A stretch of 64,000 bases of DNA, taken from the NCBI GenBank assembly GCA_002104935.1, contig MCGT01000003.1:62001-126000 (forward strand), written 5' to 3'. Positions 31,751 to 42,400 of this stretch are shown piece after piece. Source of the DNA: Hesseltinella vesiculosa. Taxonomy: Eukaryota; Mucoromycota; Mucoromycetes; Mucorales; Cunninghamellaceae. The number at the start of each line of letters is the position of its first letter. Positions within the stretch are counted from its first letter, which is position 1. The position numbers and the translations under genes were made by a program. The notes beneath the pieces were generated by a model that worked only from the letters and a program-made list of their open reading frames with translations, had not been told where the DNA came from and searched no databases.

Positions 31751-32157
31751 TTTCTAATTTCATTGCAATTACCATTCTCAAATAAAAAGACTCCTTTTTT
31801 TTATTTCTTTGATTCCAACGCCACAAATAAAAAAAAAAGAAAAGGCATGCCCCAACAAGCTGTCCATTGATGCATCCTAAAAAGTACAGTTTTCCAACTT
31901 CTGCGCAACGGTCTTTGTTATTGCAGTCAACTTTATCCCCTACTCGTCCTTTGTCTTAATTGAAGTATGGTTAGGGTGCATCCGTTCCACTTTGATCCCC
32001 TCATCCAGAAAAGGGGCAGTTCAATTTATCTTCTCCTACGAATGCTCGCTGATAACCCCCTCATTCCCCCCCCCCCACCTCAAATAGTGACAGCCAGGAA
32101 AAAAATGCAGGCTCTTTCCTTTTTCTTCTCTTTGATCCTTACTATTTTTTTACACAA
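31751..32157. other. Intergenic
   Basis: No gene. A run of nine C (about 32065-32075) next to a TC-rich stretch lies ~85 bp upstream of the next start and is probably promoter sequence. Confidence 0.4.
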
Positions 32158-33447
32158 ATGTCTCTGGCACGGGTACGCAAAGTGTTGAAAAGGCTACTGA
32201 CTGGTCTGATATTCATCCTCATCTTACTTGCCGTCATTGGTACGTAACAAATACAACGAACATTTGAATGACCTGCGGTAATCATATTTTTTTTTCTTTG
32301 TTTGCGAAGAATAGTCCCAACGTGGCACGTCTACATGGGAGAAGGAAGGTAAGACACTGTGATCTGCTCTCAGGCACGAATGATTTCATGCGAAACCAAT
32401 TTCGTAGAGAAGCAATTTTGATTAATTACAGCCACCCAAACACCACCCAATCACACATCTCTCTCACGGCCAACGCTTCACTGCTGGACGTTGATTTCGA
32501 CGAGAAAAAATATCTGATTCATTTCGTGTTCGAACCTAGTGCGAATATGGTTAATGCACACGGGCAGTTGCTGTAAATTGGATTTAATATAAACTGCAAT
32601 CAGTACTCACCGTTTTTCTGTGACAGGTACAATACGACGATAGGATTTTCATCGTTGAAAAAATTTCCATACTCGGCAGGAGACACAATGATGCCACTGC
32701 AAGTAGAGTTCAATTATGACAATGGTGACCCCATAGACTATCCATTCGATCGATATACCGGCTATTTTGAAATTGATGCCTTTGCAAATGTTTGGACCAA
32801 CGTCAGTGAACCTGTGCCAAATAACAATGTCACTACAAATCGCACAGTCTTGACCAAACAAGTCATTCCACTCTCGTTTCGATTGGAAGCGAGCATGACG
32901 TCATTTAGTTTTACTCCAACATTCACAGCCTTTGAGCAGCACCTTGGGCTGCAAATTCTGACTGGCCGATCCAACACAACTCTCGGTTTTAGCCTATTCA
33001 TGTGTTTACTGATGTGGGCACTGTCTCTGGTATTGGCAGTGTTTGGATATCAAGTCATGTTCCGCCACCGCCCTGTCCATGCACATGGTTGCATGATTGG
33101 GGTCACAATGCTTTTTGCTTTACCTACTCTACGCAGCGCCCAGCCAGGTGTACCAGAGAACACTGGGTGCATTGCTGATGTCTTGGGCTATTACTGGTAG
33201 GCGACAGTTCCATACCTCGAATGGGGTGCTTACGCTTTTTTTTTTTTTTGTGACGCTGTAAAATGTTGAATTTCAAAGGAATATGGCCATCATCGCTCTA
33301 GAAACTATCGCTATCCTTGGGTGTTGGGTGGCTCGATGGAGCCCAAACAATGAAAAAGCCAAGGGCACCCATGAGCCGTCAAAAACAGATTCCCAAACGA
33401 CGCTTCATAAATTTGGTCACTTAGAGCACATCGAGCATTTTGCGTAG
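32158..33447 (+). CDS. Multipass membrane protein, DUF4436-like
   Basis: Five exons, 32158-32239, 32315-32348, 32432-32572, 32627-33196, 33279-33447, give 331 residues with consistent phases. A signal anchor near residues 12-27 (LLTGLIFILILLAVI) is followed by a ~200-residue non-cytoplasmic domain with several N-glycosylation sequons (NTT, NVS, NVT). Three C-terminal helices carry the characteristic loop CMIGVTMLFALPTLRSAQPG, and a short hydrophilic tail follows. This topology and the RSAQPG motif fit the DUF4436 family of fungi and actinobacteria, whose function is unknown. Family assignment is from memory of the motif and should be treated as probable. Confidence 0.75.
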
Positions 33448-34385
33448 CGGAGTCGGTTACAGGATTTCCTCCATGCATTACCAGGTTTTTTTTTTTGAGT
33501 TGTGAATAAATTTCATTAGCAGGTAAACCAATTAGATGGGCTGCTTAATTATTTTCTATTGCGCGCGAAAGTAAAAATCAAATGCACGCGAAACCATGCC
33601 TGGTGCACGCAAGCCATACGGCAATCGTGAAAAACAATATTCACGGCTTGAAAAAAATCGTGTATCCTGGCTTCGAAAAAAATAAAAATTGGAAAATGTA
33701 GTTAATTGGAGAAAGTTGAAATTGGGCTTTATCTTGGTTGATAGTGTCTTGTTTGAGTGGCTTTCGAGGCTACGGTTCCGCACGGCACCGTACCGTACGG
33801 TACTGTAAAACTTTCTTTTTGATGGGTGAGAAAAAAATCATTTGAATTCGCTATTGTTATTCTGGGCATGTCCCTTTCGTGAGTTAAGGCTGCACACGAA
33901 TGAAACTTTGGTGCTGAAAAAAACTCCCTTGAAAAAAGTATTTCCTTGGGAATTCAATGTTTCCGAGGGGGGAAATTGTTGATGACAAAAAAAAAAAGCC
34001 GCTGGGCACAAAAAAGGTAACGCAATGGTATTTTCCGCTTGTCGTGGTTTCCGACTTGTTCCTTGGGCAAGGTGGCATAGGGCAAAGTCGAGTGACTAAC
34101 AAAGAGAATGGCCATTCATCAAACGCCTGCGTTTATTCATATCACAGGAAATGGGACAACAAGTATGGAAGTGTACGTCATTGGTGCATGCAGCCAAGGC
34201 TAGTTTTACTCGCAGGAGGCATGAATTTTGACACATTTCATGATGGCATGCAAACATGTGAATTGAACCCCACATTTGACACTCCGACACCCAGACAACC
34301 GTAAGCTTCCATCGCAGCTTCTTTTTGAATTTTGTTCTTTCTTTCTCGACTTTTTCCTTTCTCCATGTTCCAACTATCACCACAG
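33448..34385. other. Gene-free; transposon end at 33520-33612
   Basis: 33505-33612 carries TTAGCAGGTAAACCAATTAG, ATTGCGCGCGAAAG and AATGCACGCGAAACC, another solitary end of the IS630/Tc1-like family. 33775-33805 contains the overlapping self-complementary words GGCACCGTACCGTACGGTAC. The 5' end of the kinase gene below must lie in 33900-34310, but I could not place it. Confidence 0.4.
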
Positions 34386-36087
34386 CTCTATGATAAGATC
34401 AAGCACTTTGCACGGTTCCCCCAAACCGGTGTTTCTCTGCGTCAAATGGTCATGTTTGGTAAGTGGAAAGGGTGAAGGATTTGATTCTCGAGAGAAGATC
34501 TCATTACTGTTCCTAGGCCAAAAACCATCGCAAGGCACGTTATTCAAAGCAAGTCAGTTTTTACATGGTAAGTTCAGCATTATTTGTCACATAAATATAG
34601 GGAAACTTGTGGATGTTGATATCCTTTCTGTCTCTCTTTCTTCTTTGTTTTTGATAGAGGAGCTACCTATCCGGTTAGCCCATCGTGTCAAAGAACTAGA
34701 GGAGCTTCCCAGCAATCTTAGTGACATGCCATCTATCATCAAGGTCAAGAATTGGTATGCACAATCTTTTCAGGTAATGGGCAGAAAGCAGTGGCAAAAG
34801 GAAGGAAGAGGCATTGCCTGAGCGAAAAGATGCAGGAGCGGCTCGAACGATTTTTTTTTCTCCTAACAACCATCAGGACTTGATTGACCTACCTACACCT
34901 ACAATATCCAGCCATGTAAAGGAGCAACTGCGCAGTGCATCACAGTCCTCAGAATCCATGACACTACCCGCCAGCGTGCCCAACCCATCGATCAAGACGA
35001 CGGCACGATGGACAACGAACAAAACCCATCACCCATCAGTTCCCATTGGCCACCGCTACTATACCAACCTTGAAGCATTCCATTGCCCTCCTGAAATCAA
35101 CACTTACAATCAGGAATTCGTAAAGGCCATCGAGATCATCAAACGCCGCCATGACCCCGTGGTGACGACCATTGCCCAGGGTATCCTGGAATACAAGCAG
35201 AAAGTTGGTTCCCAAAACATTGACACTGAGGTGCAACAATTCCTGGACCGTTTTTATATGTCACGCATCGGCATTCGCATGCTCATCGGTCAACACTCAA
35301 CTCTGTATCGTGGCCCTTTTCGCAAGGACTATGTGGGTGTCATTTGCACGCGGACCAACATCCGTGAAGTCGCTGTGGATGCAATTGCTAATGCCCGGTT
35401 TATTTGTGAAGAGCACTATGGTCTATTTAAGGCGCCCGAAGTGCAGATGTTCTGTCCTGGTGATATCGAATTCATGTACGTTCCTTCACACCTCAATCAT
35501 ATGCTGTTTGAATTGCTGAAGAACTCTCTACGTGCAGTCGTCGAGCAATATGGATCTGATTACGAAGATCAATACCCACCCATCAAAGTCGTCATTGCCC
35601 ATGGCAAAGAGGTACACCTTGGTTTTTTTTTTTTTTGATCCGTAGCTGACGCTTTTTAATTTTTTCACCTCGGCAGGATATTACCATCAAAATTTCCGAT
35701 GAAGGCGGTGGCATTCCCCGGTCTGGGGTTCCCCTGGTCTGGACATACATGGTAAAAATAAACAAAAACCAAAAATGAAATTTGTCGCTGACGCTTAAAC
35801 ATGTTTGGTTTTGTAGTACACAACCGCTGAGGCACAAGAGCTGGATTCCGAGTTCAACCAATCCGATTTCAAGGCACCCATGGCAGGGTTTGGCTACGGA
35901 TTGCCCTTGTCTCGCTTGGTAGGTGATCCTTGAATCACTGGAGAGGTCATTTTTTGACTTTTTTTTTTTTTTGTAGTATGCACGGTATTTTGGTGGCGAT
36001 TTGAAATTGATATCCATGGAAGGTTATGGGACCGACGTTTATTTACACTTGAACCGGTTATCGAACAGCGATGAACCATTGATGTAA
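34386..36087 (+). CDS. Mitochondrial pyruvate/branched-chain ketoacid dehydrogenase kinase (5' exon missing)
   Basis: GHKL-type protein kinase that inactivates a mitochondrial ketoacid dehydrogenase complex. Exons 34386-34458, 34517-34567, 34658-34773, 34877-35611, 35677-35751, 35817-35918, 35977-36087 give 420 residues after the unresolved first exon. Motifs: KIKHFARFPQTGVSLRQMVM, EELPIRLAHRVKELEELP, YFLD-type FLDRFYMSRIGIRMLIGQH, the N box LFELLKNSLRAVVEQY, ISDEGGGIPRSG, and GFGYGLPLSRLYARYFGGDL. The ending is DEPLM. The start codon and mitochondrial leader must be upstream of the acceptor at 34385; no in-frame ATG follows an obvious donor, so the model is 5'-partial. PDK versus BCKDK cannot be separated with certainty; the wording favours PDK. 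Confidence 0.9.
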
Positions 36088-36424
36088 CTTCTTTCGTCAT
36101 TCTTTTTTGTAAATAGTGTAGAGAGTACACCCTACGTAACAATAAAAAAAATAATGTACATGATCGTTTGGAGGGCACTATGAACAGCAGTACCGGCGCT
36201 CTCGGCAAGCAAATAAATTGAGCCAATTGAACACCAATTTCGGGCCACTCGCCGTTGAATATATCCTCCCAGTTTGATAAGAGAAAGGGACGAGTAAGTG
36301 GGCCGGTCTATGGGCTGCAGAACATGCCCAGGCGCTGGAGGTTCGGACCACCTTTTTTTTTCTCAAAGTCACGTCAAAAATTACCCAGACAAATCACCGG
36401 TACAGGATTTTCAGTGTTGATTGG
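36088..36424. other. Intergenic after the kinase gene
   Basis: No gene. Contains AATAAAAAAAATAATG at about 36140, a plausible polyadenylation signal for the kinase gene, and a pair of inverted words with no clear pattern. Confidence 0.4.
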
Positions 36425-36645
36425 CGTGCAAGACGAAATTGTTAATAGCCAAATTGGAGGTTTTCTGAGGCAACGTAAACTTCATTGCACGCTAGCCAGG
36501 TTTGACTTACATGCAAGGTACTGGTAGTTCCAGTGCACGTGGACCCGTTCAACGCCTCATGCAAACTTGACCTCCGATTCCCGCAAATCTAGTCTCGCGC
36601 CTCATGCAAACTGGATCTCCAATGCGTGCAGAGCTTTTTTTTTTT
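36425..36645. repeat. Transposon terminus with CACGCTAGCCAGG-type subterminal words
   Basis: CATTGCACGCTAGCCAGG, TTCCAGTGCACGTGGAC, CCTCATGCAAACT (twice) and a final T run parallel the end at 19775-19920 word for word with substitutions. Confidence 0.7.
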
Positions 36646-36729
36646 TTTTTTTTTTTGCACTGTATTTAATAACGAGATAACAAGATAACAACTTTTCATG
36701 TGCGGATACTGATCCATTTCATTGTAGCT

Positions 36730-37125
36730 TTAAGAAAGCTTTTGTAGTGCCCCATAATTGTTCCTTTGCTCATATACCCAACGCCATTTCCCCGCATTCT
36801 CTTTTTCAGGATGGGGTTGAGGAAGTCTAAGACTGCATTTGATTAGGTTTTCTGCAGAAATGGCGCCTAGAATGGTTGTTGTTGTTGCTCGTGGTTTGGG
36901 AACGGTAGCCACTGCTGGTGTGCTATTTTTTGACCATGCCATACCACGTTTCAAATTAATATGGAAAGCAGATTCGTTAAGAAAGACACAGTTTCTCGTA
37001 AAATCCATATCTGTTTTTTCCCATTTACGAACCCAATCCAGACGTTCCTGAATTTTCTCTTCACAGTTACAGTCTATTGGTTGAAGCCGAGCCTTTTTGA
37101 GAGACAAGTATGTTACTTTCCGCAA
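36730..37125 (-). pseudogene. Truncated IS630/Tc1-like transposase
   Basis: The frame contains DFTRNCVFLNESAFHINLKR then AWSKNSTPAV and ILGAISAENLIKCSLRLPQP, clearly parallel to DFSTNCAFLDEAGFNLHLRR, GWAPRGETPKV and ILGAICELGIANLTLRKPN of the spliced transposase at 17.2-18.5 kb. The first catalytic Asp is replaced by Asn (LNES instead of LDEA), the second Asp and Glu parts are missing, and other frames carry pieces. It is a dead copy joined to the terminus at 36425-36645. Confidence 0.75.
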
Positions 37126-38307
37126 AGACTGTATTCAACACGAGAATTGGAGAGGGCACGTTTTTTTTCTCGATGGCAATGCTCCTGGTTGTCAACTACC
37201 GTAGGTGGCCATCCAAGGCTGCTTTAAGCACTCGAATTGAGTTTAAATAAATGATGATCGCCCGAGTCTTCAGGACTTTTGTCCCAGGAATGCTCTTTTT
37301 TTTAAAAAAAAATTCTCAGCACCATTTTCCTAGACGATTGAAAACATTCTGGATGAATAGAAGCGTTTGTGTCGCCATGATTCTCCAATTACCCAGCATG
37401 TGGCGATCATCCTTTATCAAACGAGCCTTGGATCACCTCCTATTACCTATCCATCACTCTGCCTGAGTGCAGTAATGGCGTAGCTGTAAAGAAAAGAGCA
37501 GCAATGCTGCGTCCATGCTATTTGTTGGGCAAGAAGATAAAATAAAGCGTCTTTAAGGGAGCGTCATGTTTCTCAAATTTCCATCAAGGTGGTGGGCCTT
37601 AGAACCCCAAGGCAATGGTTCGAAATTTCCAACCTAAAAAAAAAAAAGAAAAACAGGTGTAGAGGGGGGGGGTTGCTGTTCAGGTACCGCTAAATGTGCA
37701 GCCCATTCAGGGTATTTAATTTCCTTGATCCTCAAGCATCTTTGACAATGCAAGCTTTGAAAGTGGGAACGTTTTTTTTTTTGGGCGGTTTGGGTCATGA
37801 CATTGAAAATTATGCTAAAGGCCAATGAGTCCAGAATACAAGACAATGTCACACAGGACACAGCTTCTTCTCAAAGTTCTGCGTCTTTTTTTCATGCCCG
37901 CCGAGCCGAAAAGAATGAAACCCAAACTCAAAAAAAAAATAAGCAGCAAACCAGAGGTTCGTTGGGGGAAATTTCTCGTTTGGTTTTGGCTCCGGATTCT
38001 CTTGACACGTATTTCCCAAAAGACCTTCGATCTTTCGCAAACACAAGTGTAGAAGCATTGTTTCGACTCAGAAAAAATGGCCACGTTTGCTTCGATTTGT
38101 GTGACCAAAGGAGTTTTTGGCCCCTGGCCTCCACGCAATTTCAGGTAGACCCGTGCAACCTTCTATAAATTGAAATCCCGCATTAGAACTTTTTTTTCTG
38201 CAACAAATCTTTGTCATTGTCCACGACAAAGAGAGTTTTCTTTTCTTCCTTTTATTTTAGCCAAATCCCCTTCCCATCCTTTATATTTATTTTGTATTGC
38301 TGGAACA
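37126..38307. other. Gene-free; leader of the secreted protein gene at the right
   Basis: No supported gene. Several overlapping short frames on both strands near 37815-38168 have no family resemblance and lack splice support. 38200-38305 is TC-rich and is probably the promoter/leader of the next gene. Confidence 0.4.
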
Positions 38308-39321
38308 ATGCAATTAAAGCTGGTTACTCTTCTATTTGCGACCGTATCTACCCTGATGGTGGAAGCGTGTCACCATCGCAAGCCTGCGCATGCTGTGTCC
38401 TGCTCTCTAAGTTTCGATAGAGGGATCGCCCAGACCAATGGCACACACGTCACTATCCAAGGCACCACCACACAGATGACAAATTGCCGTTCATTGAACC
38501 GCCGTGCTGACGCTAGTCTGCCTCAATTCGTTGCCGGAGGAAGTGTTGTTCATCTGTATACGAAGAAATCAGTCTCCTTAACCGACGCCAATGGCACTGT
38601 TCATAAGGGTAATGACTGCCAGTTCAACATTGCTAACTATACACTTCCCAAGATCGCTAAGGCTCAAGCCGACAAGCTTGTGCTCCCTTTGAATAACAAC
38701 ACCATTATCGATTGTAAGCGTCGCGTTTTCAAGAGCCACCAGCCCACCACTACCAAGCCTTCTCCTGTTGCCACCACTACCAAGCATCGCCCTACCCACA
38801 CGCCCACAACCACAACCACAACCACAACCACAACCACAACCACAACCACCACTACCACTACCACGACCACCACACATAAGCCCAAGCCTACCTCTGTTCA
38901 TTGGAACTATCCCTCTGGTGAAGTCACTTTCTTTACTCCCAACCAAGGTGCCTGTGGAGAATGGAATGATGACCAAGATATGATTTGTGCCCTGGTAACA
39001 ATGAAAAAAAAAGCTTGAAGACAGTTCACTCAAAACCTTTTACTAAAGAGTCATGACCTTTATGGCAACATGAATGCTGTCAGCAGTAACTGTGGCCGCA
39101 AGATTGAAATCGAAGGCCCTGCAGGAAACACGATCGTTGTTACTGTGACAGATGCATGCCCTTCTTGCGATGCTAACCATCTTGATCTGACGCCTGGGTA
39201 AGCACGCCACTTCCAGTGTTTTCAGGAAAAAATGATTAACTCTCTACCAATTAGTGCTTTTGCCGAGTTGGGTGATTTTGTCACAGGTATCTTGGACGTA
39301 AAATGGCGATGGCTGGATTAA
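38308..39321 (+). CDS. Secreted RlpA/expansin-like double-psi beta-barrel protein
   Basis: Probably acts in the cell wall or extracellularly. Exons 38308-38994, 39049-39197, 39255-39321 give 300 residues. A signal peptide (MQLKLVTLLFATVSTLMVEA) precedes a Cys-containing N-terminal domain of about 130 residues, then a linker of about 25 consecutive Thr flanked by TTK/KP repeats, then a RlpA-like barrel: WNYPSGEVTFFTPNQGACG, SSNCGRKIEIEG, VTVTDACPSCDANHLDLTPG, AFAELGDFVTGILDVKWRWL. The D-A-C-P-S-C and L-D-L-T motifs are typical of plant barwin/expansin and fungal DPBB proteins. Catalytic activity is uncertain for this class. Confidence 0.9.
38805..38850 (+). repeat. ACCACA hexanucleotide microsatellite in coding sequence
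   Basis: About seven uninterrupted ACCACA units (Thr-Thr codons), followed by degenerate ACC/ACT codons, encode the Thr linker. Pure DNA repeats in frame are prone to length change. Confidence 0.9.
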
Positions 39322-39429
39322 AAAAAAAACTATAAAAAAAAGCGCCTTTCCTTTTTGGTTCTCGTTTTGTTCCACTTTCCCTCATCCGAAAAACAAATAA
39401 AATTTATTTTTCATTTTCTGAAATGGGAA

Positions 39430-42400
39430 TTATGACTTCTTTCCAAAGGATTCATCTAAAAATGTGGCCAAGGCTTTCCTCGACCTTGGATGATTGCCCT
39501 GTTGCCAAAATACAAATGGATCCTGCCCATAGTTGATCTTGGCATACATGGGACCCGAAAAAAATGCCAGGTATGGCGCAAATGGGGTCTGCAATGACAT
39601 TGTATCTAGAGAGAACAAATTGAGTAAACGAGAATGTAGAAGGTGCAAAGTAGATTACGTAGCAAGCGTCCATTCAATGTGAAGCCTATTTGATTCTGCT
39701 CTGTATGAAACAAGCCAATGGTATCACCATTTTTAAGCGTCATTGGGAGGGGGTCAGGAAGCATATCATTGGCATGGACACACACCGTGGCGTGACATGT
39801 TTCCAAGTTATACACAAGCGCCACATCCATCTTGGCCAGTGCATTCTTCCAGCCAATCGCAATAACACTCGACGGCGAATCTGCCTTGAAGGCGATTCTC
39901 ATTTCAGCATAGGCCGTCACACTCAATGGGTCCAAATCGTTAGATTGTGTTTGAACGGACAATGGAGACGTAGATAGAGGCGACGTCAGATGCATGTCTT
40001 GCAAAGCTGCTGTTAGGCCGTTCACACCATCAGAGCCCTGACTATATGGAGAGGTAGGGGCAGTTGTCTGGCCGAGAAATGAGTCGAAGTTGGCGCTGTA
40101 CACAGAGCTACATTTCCCAGGAATGTTGCTGTACCACCCCAAAATTAACAAAATTGGCTTTTAGTTTACCACGTTTCTGATTGCCTTTCAGGGATTTTTT
40201 TCTGTAGGCTTTTTTTTTTTTTTTTCTGCTCCAGTCAAGAGTTGTACCTGAGAGGATCAAGCGGTCCACCAAAATAAAATTCACAGCCCTGACCGACTGA
40301 CAGCGAGAGTGCCTGTCAGATCATAAATAAAATCAGCGCATGTTTCCTTCTTTTTAAACGAAAACATACAGGATACCAAGTGCGTGCCCTATCCACCTTT
40401 GTAAAGGCAGCACCAAGGTCTTCACCATTTTGATAGTATCGAATCTCACCAACATCGAGGTCAATGGAGCATGTAATCACATCGCCCGTTTGCCACGTGG
40501 TCCCATAAAGTGTGTTCTACAATAGAAAGGGGTGTAAGCGTGGTATTTTGCTTTCACAATGTTTACCTTCAAGTGATAGCGGCCATACCATTTCTTGCGA
40601 CGGTAGCCATCATAGCCATATGAGTTTTCATCGTCACCAATACCGCTACCAGCTTCTGCATCCAGATGCCCATGCTCATTAATCCAGCCAATTTGTAAGA
40701 GCCCTGCAGTCTTGAGCTTGACCTGGTAGCAATAGCGGAGGGGGCCAGGACATTTTTGTGACACACTGTGAGTAGCCACGACTGTTTCAAAGGTCCATGA
40801 GTCATTTCGAGCTTCAAGTCGATTATCTTGGTTGATCAGACAAAACAAAGTGCTGCGGGTCACATCCAGACATACAAATGGGAACGCGGCATTATCGTCA
40901 TCCGGTCGACGGTAGTGCTCACCATTACTAACCATGCAAGAGCCGCAAGTCATCAGTAAGCTGGAGTAATATTTGAATGTCTTCTTCTGCTTTTGGACTG
41001 TAGTGGGGTCAAGTAGATGGCGCCACATTGCGGTCATGCATCGCTTCAGGGTTTCGTCCGGGAGTTGTGTCTGGGTATTGATCAAAACTCCAAGGCAAGT
41101 TAGCAGGTGGTCAGTGAGTGAGGGCGTGTGTTGAAGCATGTAGATCATCATTTCTACAAAATGCAGGTGGTGCACCAGGTACCGTCGCACATTATCAAAT
41201 CGAAGTAGCGAGCGTAGTGCCAGTAATGCACGTGTCGTCAGTCCTGTATATACCTTGTTGTCCATCCATGCCCCCTTTTTACGTTGGTAAGGCATTCGGC
41301 TGTTGTCATCAAGGAGCTCGCCAGCGCGGCGAGTCGCCACATAGCGTTCTTCTGCGGACTCGATGTGGCGGCTGAACATGTCATGCTGGATCGTTTGTTG
41401 TCGGTGTCGTTTCCGGTCCTCGCGGTCACTGTCGTAAGAAGTGCGATCGTCATCATCGTCATCGCTTGAAGAAGCCGACGATGACGACGGGGAAAATGAT
41501 GAAGTCGAGCCGGTAATGGTATGGGCGTCACTTGCAAGGTGGGTGGAGGTGTTCAAGATGGAGCGAGGCATGGAGCTGTTATCCGTCAAGCGAGGTGAGC
41601 CAAATGTGACAGCCGAGGTTGTACTCGGTGTTGATCGGGGGACCAGCTGGGCTTCGCGATAGACCCATTCCAGGACCCGTGGAAACATCTGTCGAGCCTG
41701 GAATTCACTGCTTGTCAGCCGATCGACGGAGATATGGCGGTGCGACGAAGCCACCCACCAGTGGCCAATGACTGGGTATAAGGCTTGATAGACAAGACCG
41801 TCGACTAGCTGCTGGATATCTTCAGGAAGATCATCGTTGCGAGGTGAAGTCAAGTAAACCATGTTGGCAGCTTCCTGCTGATGGATGGACAATGGAGACA
41901 CATACACTTCGTCTTCATCGTCATCACCCTCACCACCGCTGTCTAGAGGTCGATCCGTATATATGGTGTCCAAATGCATCATTGGGAGGGTACTTGTGCT
42001 CCTGCTACTATTGGATACGCCTGCCACCACTGATGCCATTATGGTATCATTTTCTAAAAAGTAACGCAGAGCATAGATGGCGCCGGCCAATTGGGTTTGC
42101 GTTGGTAAGGGCAAGCGGAATTGAGATAGGGTTGATACCCGCTCCTTAGCAGGTTGGTCAAACAGCGGTGCTAGGTTATCCAGAAGTGAGGCGGAGGTAA
42201 GCATATCAGTACCTGTGCTTGCTCTAGAGGAAGAAGGAAATGGTTCAAGGTCGACAGAGAGGCGTCCGTGATGACGCGCAGCCAGGACACTCTGCATCAT
42301 CATGATGGGTAGGACCTGTTGGTTCATGGTGATGCAGGTGTCAATCAATGGCTCGACAGCTTCGCGGATCAATCTTGATTTCAGGTTCGGGACTACGGAC

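Noticed and set aside
38578..39033. Gly/Val-repeat ORFs opposite the RlpA-like gene
   Set aside because: Antisense shadows of the ACCACA repeat.
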